Shown here piece after piece: positions 17,632-24,896 of a stretch of 64,000 nucleotides of DNA; the stretch's first letter is position 1; the number at the start of each line of letters is the position of its first letter. Where the stretch lies: NCBI GenBank assembly GCA_021463145.1, contig JAJTWZ010000003.1, forward strand, positions 99,319-163,318. The letters are read 5' to 3'. The notes under the pieces are model-generated. The model was not told where the DNA came from and ran no database searches. It saw only the letters and a program-made list of their open reading frames with translations. Made by a program: the position numbers and the translations under genes. The DNA is from Blastocatellia bacterium (GTDB lineage: Bacteria > Acidobacteriota > Blastocatellia > UBA7656 > JADIYM01).

Positions 17632-19953
17632 TCAGTTCTTTCCGAAAAGACGAATGGTCACACCGGCAGTGATGGTGAACGGATACCCGGGCGTGGCGTG
17701 AATTCGCGAAACGACCGGATCGCCCGGCCGCAGCCTCGACTCGAAGTAGTTCTGCGTTTCGAAATATCGCTTGTTGGTCAGGTTGTCGACGGATAGGTTC
17801 AGGTCCACGTTGCCCGTAAGGCGCTTCGTGAAGCTGAGATCGACAACATCCAGGCCGGCGGCCCGAATTGTCGCATCCTCACCGTCGAGCCGGTAGTTGC
17901 CGGTATGGCGATATCGCAGGGATCCCGAAAAACCATGCCAGTCGGAGAGCGTCAGGCCGGCGTTCGCCACCGAATGCGGAGCGCTGTCGACGTACTGAAT
18001 TGGATCGGTACCCCTGAAGAACGCGTTGGTGACCTGCGTGAGGCCTCCGTTCGCTGTCAGGTATCGATTGAGCCGCGCCGAGAACTTCGCCTCCCAACCG
18101 TAGCTTCTCGAGGGTCCGGCGAACTCGATGCTCGCATCGTCCGCGATGTATACCTGTTCGTTCGACCTGTCGATCAGGAACATTGTCGTGGCAAGAGAGA
18201 AGTTCCTGAAACTGGTCGACTGGCCAATCTGGTAGAAGTCGGTCGTGGCGATTGGCGGTCCGGACGTGTCGCTGACCACACCCCTCGCGTCCTGGCTCGA
18301 GATCCCTCGGCCGTAATTGCCGTAGATCGTGACCGGTACGCGGTGGGTCGGCGTCCACGCAATGCTGGCCTTTGGCTGGAAGCGCGAGGACGTTTCTGTT
18401 CCGGAGGAAGCCGGGTCCACTTTGTCATCGACGTCGAAGCGGAACACGTCGAAGCGCAATCCGCCCTCGACGTGCAGATGTCCATCGAAGAAGTTCAACG
18501 CCTGCTGCACGTAGCCCGCGCCGTTCGTCACGTGGGCCCGGGCGCTCGTAACTGTTGCGAAGGGATCGCGATTGCGCGCGCTGTAAAGGCCGACGTTGAT
18601 CTGATTGTCGTGGAAATTTCCGCCGCCCGTCAGCAGCGCTTTTCCGCCGAACAGATCGTAAGGCACTACGACCTGGACGTTCGCGCCTTCCTGGAGCCGC
18701 GAATCGTGCTGCTGGATACCGTCGCCGTTCACCTGGTCCTTGAGGAAGAAGGTGAAGTTCGAATAGATGTCGAAGAGCGACCGGCCGATGAATCCATCGG
18801 CTTTGACCACCGCACCGGACTCGAGCTCACGGCGATAGGCAGCGGAAAAGACGAATGTATCGACAAGGCCGCCGTTCGTGGGATCGATGAAGCCAAACCG
18901 GTCGAGACGGTTCGCTGCTACTTCGTCGAGCGGAATCTGACCGGAAGAGGTGTAGTCGTTACGGCCATAGTTCAGCCGGAAGGAGAGCGCCTGCTTCTCG
19001 CCAAGCGGAATGGTCAGGTTGCCCGTAACGTTGTCGCGCTTGTAGTCGAGAGGATTGAGGAACGGCCCGTCCGTTCGGCTGCCCTCGTAGGCGATGAATG
19101 CTTTGGAACGCCCGAGATCCGGGCTGTACGCAATGAATGACCGGAACGTGTTGAAGGTTCCGCCCGCCAGGCGAACCGTGAGAACGTCAGGCAGAGATTC
19201 ACGCTGTCTGATGTGAACCACGCCGAGGCCCGAGAAATCCCCGTACTGCGCGCTGAATGGTCCATTGAGGATGTCGACGTCCTCGACGAGCTCGGGAGTC
19301 AGGCTCTTTAGCTGACCGAGATAGCCCTGGCCGTGGCCCTGCGTTCCCTGGTTCTGCTGGAAGTTGTCCACGAGAACCTTCAATCCTCCGCCCACGCCAC
19401 CGTGGTCGAGGTTGAACCCGTAACGCCGGATCTCGAGCGACTTCCCCCCGCCTTCGTGCTGCCCCGCGTTGATTCCCGCGTCGAGGGTGTGAAAGATCTG
19501 ATCGTCGCGCGAGAACAGCGTGTCGCGGTAAACGCGCTCGTTGCGCCGGTCGATGCCAGGATCCAGCGTCGTATCGACGATCGTGACGCTCTCCTGAACC
19601 GGAGGAACCAGGTACGCGACCACGAGACGAAGATCCCCGAGCGGCTCGCCGGGCCTGAGTGTCCTCTTGAAGCCAGCGAGGTCGGCACCGGATACTTCGA
19701 TCGTGATCTCTCCGTCCGCACCCGCTGTCGACGAGAAGCCGCCATCCGAGTCAGTTGTCGCCTCGGACGTCTGCCCACCGGCCGTAACTCTCACGGTCGC
19801 ACCATTGACGACCTCTCCGTTGGCTGTTTCCACGTGGCCAGAAACGATTCTTTCAGTCTGCGCACGCGCAGCGATTGAATACCCACTGGAGAAAGACAGC
19901 GCGACGAGCGCGATCGCAATCGCACGGGGCAGTCCTGCGAAGTCGATATGCAT
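17632..19953 (-). CDS. TonB-dependent outer-membrane receptor with N-terminal carboxypeptidase-regulatory-like domain
   Basis: A 773-residue outer-membrane protein: signal peptide, then a Cna-B/carboxypeptidase-regulatory-like beta-sandwich (residues about 35-110: VSGHVETANGEVVNGATVRV), a plug domain (LEIRRYGFNLDHGGVG, VEDVDILNGPFSAQYGDFSG) and a 22-strand-type barrel ending in an aromatic-rich strand (FTITAGVTIRLFGKN). It takes up a ligand using TonB energy; the ligand cannot be read from sequence. Copper-related genes lie just upstream on the other strand (cytochrome/Cu monooxygenase and CusF-SCO), which makes a metal ligand possible but unproven. AGGAG lies 12 bases before the ATG. Confidence 0.92.
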   Translation of the reverse strand: MHIDFAGLPRAIAIALVALSFSSGYSIAARAQTERIVSGHVETANGEVVNGATVRVTAGGQTSEATTDSDGGFSSTAGADGEITIEVSGADLAGFKRTLRPGEPLGDLRLVVAYLVPPVQESVTIVDTTLDPGIDRRNERVYRDTLFSRDDQIFHTLDAGINAGQHEGGGKSLEIRRYGFNLDHGGVGGGLKVLVDNFQQNQGTQGHGQGYLGQLKSLTPELVEDVDILNGPFSAQYGDFSGLGVVHIRQRESLPDVLTVRLAGGTFNTFRSFIAYSPDLGRSKAFIAYEGSRTDGPFLNPLDYKRDNVTGNLTIPLGEKQALSFRLNYGRNDYTSSGQIPLDEVAANRLDRFGFIDPTNGGLVDTFVFSAAYRRELESGAVVKADGFIGRSLFDIYSNFTFFLKDQVNGDGIQQHDSRLQEGANVQVVVPYDLFGGKALLTGGGNFHDNQINVGLYSARNRDPFATVTSARAHVTNGAGYVQQALNFFDGHLHVEGGLRFDVFRFDVDDKVDPASSGTETSSRFQPKASIAWTPTHRVPVTIYGNYGRGISSQDARGVVSDTSGPPIATTDFYQIGQSTSFRNFSLATTMFLIDRSNEQVYIADDASIEFAGPSRSYGWEAKFSARLNRYLTANGGLTQVTNAFFRGTDPIQYVDSAPHSVANAGLTLSDWHGFSGSLRYRHTGNYRLDGEDATIRAAGLDVVDLSFTKRLTGNVDLNLSVDNLTNKRYFETQNYFESRLRPGDPVVSRIHATPGYPFTITAGVTIRLFGKN

Positions 19954-20125
19954 TACGGGTCAAAGCTCCTTGCCGATATCTCGAGTCTCCAAGTAATTCC
20001 GGACTACGCGTGGGACTCGCGGATCGGATCTTCCGGTTCCCGGGCGTTGAGTCTACGGCCGCGACCGAAGTATAGTTTTGCCCGGTTGGTGTGCGGCCAG
20101 ATCAGACCCCTCGAGAGATCCCGGC

Positions 20126-21664
20126 ATGAAACTGCGTATCGTTCTGATTGCGTTGGGTATTGCGCTCGCGGGCGGCGGCTATTCCGTTATCGACTTGTCG
20201 ATGACCCGCGCTTCCGCTCCTGCGGACCCGGTGACGTTCTCTGACCAGGTGGTGCGGATTTTTCAACGGAACTGCCAGACTTGCCACCATCCGGGCGATA
20301 TCGCGCCGTTCTCCTTGATGACCTATGAGGAAGCTGCTCCCTGGGCCGATTCCATCAGGTCGAAAACGGCATCGCGAACCATGCCGCCCTGGAAGCCCGT
20401 CGGTGGCTGCGGCGAGTTCGCGAACACGCGTGGACTTACGGACGAAGAGATCGCGACGATTGGAGAATGGGTAGCGACCGGGGCACTGGAGGGCAATCCG
20501 GCGGATCTGCCCGAACCCCTCGTCTTCGACGACGGCTGGAAGCTCGGCGTTCCGGACGTCGAGCTGCGAACGGTCCAGACCGGGTATCGCGTTCCCGCCA
20601 GTGCCACGTCGGATATCTATCGTTGCTTCACTATTCCGACCAATTTCGACGCCGACCGGTTCATTACGGCAGTCGAGGTGGCCCCGAGCAACCGGAAAAT
20701 CGTTCATCACGTAATCCTCTACATTGACACGACTGGCGTATCCGTTTCGCTTGACCAGCAGGACCCGGGCCCAGGCTACACCAGTTTCGGAGGTCCCGGC
20801 TTTGCTACCGTCGGAACGCTTGGCGGGTGGGCGCCAGGCGCGCCGCCGCAGGTGCTTCGCGACGGAACGGGCTATCTGGTTCCAAAGGGCGCCCGGATCG
20901 TCGCCCAGGTGCATTACAAACCTAATGGCCAGGATGAGGTTGACACGACGTCCATTGCCCTCAAGTTTGCCCGGTCACCGGTTTACCAGGACGTCATCAT
21001 CCTCCCGATCATCAACCAGGACTTCACTATTCCCGCGAACGCACGTGACTTTCCGGTGACTGCGTCGTTCACATTGCCACCGCTGGTGGACGTGAAGATC
21101 GAATACGTTGCGCCACACATGCATCTGCTCGGGCGCGAGATGCAGATCACGGCACGAAATCTGGTTACCGGCGAACGTAAGTGCCTGATCTACATCGACG
21201 ACTGGGACTCTCACTGGCAAGGCTCCTACAGATATGTCGAGCCCCTCGCGATTCCGGGAGCGACGGTATTCGAATTGACCGCCCGGTACGACAACAGCGA
21301 ACTGAACCACAATCAGCCGTCGATCCCTCCCGTCGACGTGTCCTGGGGCGAGAAGACAACTGACGAAATGTGCATCGGATTCCTCGGCCTCACGATCGAT
21401 GCCGAACATCGCGAGCCGTCTGCGCCGATCCTCTCGGAAGTACGCGTCCAGGGATCGAAGCTAGTCGTCGAGGGCGCCGACATCCGTCCGGGAAGTCTGA
21501 TCACGGTCGACGGCGAGCTGGTGCGCGACACGCGCGTGAAGTCGCGGAGAAAGGCGCTCTCGAAGTCGGCTTGGGCTTCCGCAATTCCCGCCGGTGTCAC
21601 AGTGCGGATTCAGGTTCTGAATCCGGATGGTGCGGCGTCGCCGGAGTTTCTTTTCGCGCGCTAG
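20126..21664 (+). CDS. Exported cytochrome c / copper type II monooxygenase-like protein
   Basis: A 512-residue exported protein starting with a hydrophobic signal (RIVLIALGIALAGGGYSV). Residues 50-54 form a heme-binding site (CQTCHH, Cys50, Cys53, His54) in a cytochrome c-like domain. It is followed by two sandwich domains resembling peptidylglycine/dopamine monooxygenases: VHHVILYIDT, VHYKPNG and APHMHLLGREMQ carry the candidate copper ligands. About 70 residues at the end form an extra beta domain (APILSEVRVQGSKLVVEG). Family members oxidise C-H bonds using copper; here the heme domain could deliver electrons. GAGAG precedes the ATG at 20126. The neighbouring CusF-SCO gene fits copper delivery. 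Confidence 0.85.
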   Translation: MKLRIVLIALGIALAGGGYSVIDLSMTRASAPADPVTFSDQVVRIFQRNCQTCHHPGDIAPFSLMTYEEAAPWADSIRSKTASRTMPPWKPVGGCGEFANTRGLTDEEIATIGEWVATGALEGNPADLPEPLVFDDGWKLGVPDVELRTVQTGYRVPASATSDIYRCFTIPTNFDADRFITAVEVAPSNRKIVHHVILYIDTTGVSVSLDQQDPGPGYTSFGGPGFATVGTLGGWAPGAPPQVLRDGTGYLVPKGARIVAQVHYKPNGQDEVDTTSIALKFARSPVYQDVIILPIINQDFTIPANARDFPVTASFTLPPLVDVKIEYVAPHMHLLGREMQITARNLVTGERKCLIYIDDWDSHWQGSYRYVEPLAIPGATVFELTARYDNSELNHNQPSIPPVDVSWGEKTTDEMCIGFLGLTIDAEHREPSAPILSEVRVQGSKLVVEGADIRPGSLITVDGELVRDTRVKSRRKALSKSAWASAIPAGVTVRIQVLNPDGAASPEFLFAR

Positions 21665-21706
21665 GCGAGTGTCGACTCGGAGCCTTTCTGAATCCGATCC
21701 GCCGGC

Positions 21707-22573
21707 TCAACGCATTCCGCCAGCTTTCCTCAGTTCGGCGACGGCTTCCTCAGCGGTCCAGGAGTTTCCCCTCAGGATTGCCGCGACACGCCCGTCGGGC
21801 GATACGACGATCGTTCGGAGCGAATGGACGATCTGCCCCGAGCGCGTCTCGTAACTCAGTCCGCAAAAGGACGCGATGTCGCGAATGGACTTGGTACTGC
21901 CGGTTGCGAATGTCCAGCGATCGACGGGAGACTGCTGCGAAACGCGCTTGCGGGCATACTCCCGAAGCACCTCCGGACTGTCGTAATCCGGATCGATCGA
22001 GATGACCAGCAGCGCCGGTGCATTGTCCCCAGCCGCCTTCAACTCGAGTGCGACCGATTCGAAGTTCGACGTCATACGCTCGCAATAGTCGGGCAACGGA
22101 CACCGCGTGTAGATAAAGGTCAAGAGCGTGGGACGGCCTGCAAATCGCTGCGGACCGAAGGAGTCACCATTCGAATCAACCAGCTCGAAATCCGGAAGGA
22201 CAGCGCCGATTTCGGGCTCACGTCCTCCCTCGACTTCGAATCCGGCGGCTTCGCCGTCGAGGCGCTCCAGGTTCTCGATCCACGAGCGATCGCCGGCGAC
22301 GACTAGCGTGGCCCGCAGTCGGTCACCCATTGCGAGCGTCGAGACGTCTGATCGCGGTTCGACCGCGAACTCCATCGTCATCGCGTCCATGTAGCCCGGA
22401 ACGGCCTTGTGCGCGACGGTGACGCGGCCGCTTGCTTCGTCGATGGCGACGACTCTGCCGGTCAGTTCGTATCGCTCTGCACGCGACGCCGGATCTACCC
22501 TTGCCGAGCAAGCTGCGAAATGGAGGGCGCCGGCCACCGCCAGAATCGCCGGGAAGAACGCCCTCCCTGTCAT
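21707..22573 (-). CDS. CusF-SCO1 fusion, periplasmic copper chaperone / redoxin
   Basis: A 288-residue exported protein with a signal or lipoprotein leader. Residues about 35-100 resemble the copper-binding CusF fold (YELTGRVVAIDEASGRVTVA, then PGYMDAMTMEFAVE with the Met pair). From about residue 120 it is a SCO1/SenC thioredoxin fold with TRCPLPDYCERM (two Cys spaced further apart than the classic CxxxC) and the copper-binding His in QIVHSLRTIVV. SCO proteins deliver copper to cytochrome oxidase CuA or act as thiol reductants. It begins three bases after the M28 peptidase stop, so the two are cotranscribed, and it converges with the copper monooxygenase-like gene. Confidence 0.9.
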   Translation of the reverse strand: MTGRAFFPAILAVAGALHFAACSARVDPASRAERYELTGRVVAIDEASGRVTVAHKAVPGYMDAMTMEFAVEPRSDVSTLAMGDRLRATLVVAGDRSWIENLERLDGEAAGFEVEGGREPEIGAVLPDFELVDSNGDSFGPQRFAGRPTLLTFIYTRCPLPDYCERMTSNFESVALELKAAGDNAPALLVISIDPDYDSPEVLREYARKRVSQQSPVDRWTFATGSTKSIRDIASFCGLSYETRSGQIVHSLRTIVVSPDGRVAAILRGNSWTAEEAVAELRKAGGMR

Positions 22574-22576
22574 CGA

Positions 22577-24703
22577 CTAGAGCCCGTTCCAGTCGCCACG
22601 CACCGGAGTCAGGCCGGAAGGCCCGTATCCGAAGACGATTGTTCCCACTCCGGAGCTGTTCGAGTTACGCAGGAACCAGTTGCCGGTGGCAGGATCGTAC
22701 AGTCCGACCGTCTGCGCATTGTCGTTGTTCCAGTCGCCGACGATCGGCTTCCAGCCAACTCCCGCGGGTCCGTAACCGAAAGTGATATCGGCAGCGCCAG
22801 GGGTGTTCGAATTGCGCAGGAACCACACCGACGTCGAACTGACGAAGATTCCGATCGTCGACGTGCCGCTTCCGTCCCAGTCGCCAACCACCGGTGTCGC
22901 GTTCGGAGGACCGAAAGTGAACAGGAAGTCAGCAGGTCCCGGCGTATTCGAATTCCGCAGGAAGAATGCACCGCTCGACGGCTGATACAGTCCGGCGGTG
23001 TCGGTGCCGTTCCCGTCCCAGTCGCCAACCAGTGGCACGTACCCCGCGCCGCTGGCGCCGAACGAGAAAAACACGTCCGCTCCGCCCGGACTGTTCGCAT
23101 TGCGAAGGAAGAACGTCGACGTAGCCGGATCGTAGATGCCGATCGTATCGACCCCGTCTCCGTTCCAGTCTCCCGAGAGCGGGACGAATCCGCCGCCTCC
23201 GGCGCCGAACTGGAACGCCGTGTCGGCGCTGCCAGGCGAATTCGAGTTGCGAAGGAAGAACGTTCCGGTAGCCTGCGAATAGACCCCGGCGGATTCGAGA
23301 CCGAGTCCGGCCGGAGCCGTTCCGACCAGCTGCGAGATCGTAGCCACGTACATCTTCATGATCTGCACGGCCATTTCGATCGTGAGATTCGTCGAGACGT
23401 CCGTCGACTGGTGATATCCCGGGTAGGTGCCGTAGTCATTTTCGATCGCAAGAATCGCGGGCATCGAGCGGTCCAGATACGGCGCGTGATCGGAACAGCA
23501 CGGACTGAGCGAGGTAACGAGGACCAGCGACGTGTACTGGGCCGCAGCCGCGATGCAGGCGTCCATCAACGACTGGCCTATCGCGCGGGTCTCGAGCCGA
23601 CAGTCCAGTTCGGCATCGCCCGTGTAGCCGATCATGTCTATGTTGAACATGCCCTTGACCTTGGCGGTGTTACCGGAATTGACGATCGACTGAGCGTGTG
23701 CCTTCGAGCCATAGAGTCCCTGCTCTTCCCCGGCATAACAGATGAACATGATCGTCGCGTCGGGTGGATTGGCCGTGAAAATCCGGGCGAGTTCGAGCAC
23801 ACCCGCTGTGCCCGAGCCATTGTCCTCGGCGCCCGGGGCAGTGGCGTGCCCGTTGTCATTAGAAATAGAGTCGTAATGCGCGCCAATGATGTACCAGTCG
23901 TCGGGCCTCGTCGTCCCCTGAATCGTGGCGATGACGTTGTAGGCCGTTACTTGCGGGTTAGGAGCGCTCGCCGGCACCGTAAACGGCTGCGTCGTCACCG
24001 TCAGCCCCGGCATTGCCTGGAACTGCGATACCAGCCAGTCGCGGGCATTGAGTATTCCGGAACCACGGGTCCAGCGGTTGAAGCCAGTGAGTGTCTGGTT
24101 GTCCGCATACCACCTCGGACCGTTCACGGCGTCTACCATCCCCTGAATTGCCGCATTGAACTGCGCGGACTCGACTGCCCTGCTGTTGGCCGCCTGGTGC
24201 GAAAGCTGGATGTTCGCCTGGAAGGGGCGGATCGACGCGTGGCCGCGGCATCCCTCCTCCTCATCGCCGGAGTGAAGATCCTCGAGCGCAGCGGCCTGTG
24301 CCGGTGTCGCCCGAATCACACTGATGCTTCCGTCCGTCACGAGAATCCTGGAGCCGACGGTCTCGATCGCATTCGCCGGTATACGGTTGGTGAAGAAAAG
24401 CTCTTCCGGCGAAGGGACGCCGTCGAGGAGCCGGTACTCGAATCTGCCGTCGAGCAATGTCGCGAGAGCAGATCGTTCGCCGGCAACGAGCATGTGCTTG
24501 TCCACCTCGACCCACCAGGACACGGCCAGGCTCGACGTGATTGCATTCCAACGGTCGAATCCGATCCTGTCGATCGTCACGACCGCCAGAGTATCAACAC
24601 GTTCGGTCCGCTTCCGGACGGGAGCCGGAACAGCGAAAGTCATAGGCGCAAGCAAGGCGCACAGCGCCGTGACCGTCAGAATGGAGCGGCAAACTCTGAT
24701 CAT
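22577..24703 (-). CDS. Exported M28 aminopeptidase with five C-terminal 48-residue repeats
   Basis: A 708-residue exported zinc peptidase. After the signal peptide (MIRVCRSILTVTALCALLAP) and about 200 residues of prodomain comes the M28 core: GAHYDSIS, then APGAEDNGSGTAG (bridging Asp), CYAGEEQGLYGS (catalytic Glu-Glu), NIDMIGY and YHQSTD. It should remove N-terminal residues from peptides outside the cytoplasm. The last 240 residues are five tandem repeats with the pattern GIYDPAT-FFLRNSN-PG-AD-F-FG-P-GDWNGDG. The same repeats end the divergent neighbour at 24897. GGGGGA lies six bases before the ATG at 24703. Confidence 0.92.
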   Translation of the reverse strand: MIRVCRSILTVTALCALLAPMTFAVPAPVRKRTERVDTLAVVTIDRIGFDRWNAITSSLAVSWWVEVDKHMLVAGERSALATLLDGRFEYRLLDGVPSPEELFFTNRIPANAIETVGSRILVTDGSISVIRATPAQAAALEDLHSGDEEEGCRGHASIRPFQANIQLSHQAANSRAVESAQFNAAIQGMVDAVNGPRWYADNQTLTGFNRWTRGSGILNARDWLVSQFQAMPGLTVTTQPFTVPASAPNPQVTAYNVIATIQGTTRPDDWYIIGAHYDSISNDNGHATAPGAEDNGSGTAGVLELARIFTANPPDATIMFICYAGEEQGLYGSKAHAQSIVNSGNTAKVKGMFNIDMIGYTGDAELDCRLETRAIGQSLMDACIAAAAQYTSLVLVTSLSPCCSDHAPYLDRSMPAILAIENDYGTYPGYHQSTDVSTNLTIEMAVQIMKMYVATISQLVGTAPAGLGLESAGVYSQATGTFFLRNSNSPGSADTAFQFGAGGGGFVPLSGDWNGDGVDTIGIYDPATSTFFLRNANSPGGADVFFSFGASGAGYVPLVGDWDGNGTDTAGLYQPSSGAFFLRNSNTPGPADFLFTFGPPNATPVVGDWDGSGTSTIGIFVSSTSVWFLRNSNTPGAADITFGYGPAGVGWKPIVGDWNNDNAQTVGLYDPATGNWFLRNSNSSGVGTIVFGYGPSGLTPVRGDWNGL

Positions 24704-24896
24704 TGAAGTCCCCCGAAGTTCCGATGAACTGATTGGTATGCCGGCAATTCTACGGGCCGTTACGCTGAAGCTCAAGCGCGGCCCCCAGCCACGTTGACGA
24801 TCCAGGCCCGATCGCTGACAATTCCCCGGTTGGTCCCCACTTTCCAGGCGTAAGCACCCCACAACCTTTCCGTCCGCCCCCGGATTGGAGACGCAC

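Noticed and set aside
22409-24706. Plus-strand open frame of 765 codons opposite the M28 peptidase
   Set aside because: It mirrors the real peptidase gene, lacks a ribosome site and shows Arg-rich composition typical of antisense frames in GC-rich DNA.
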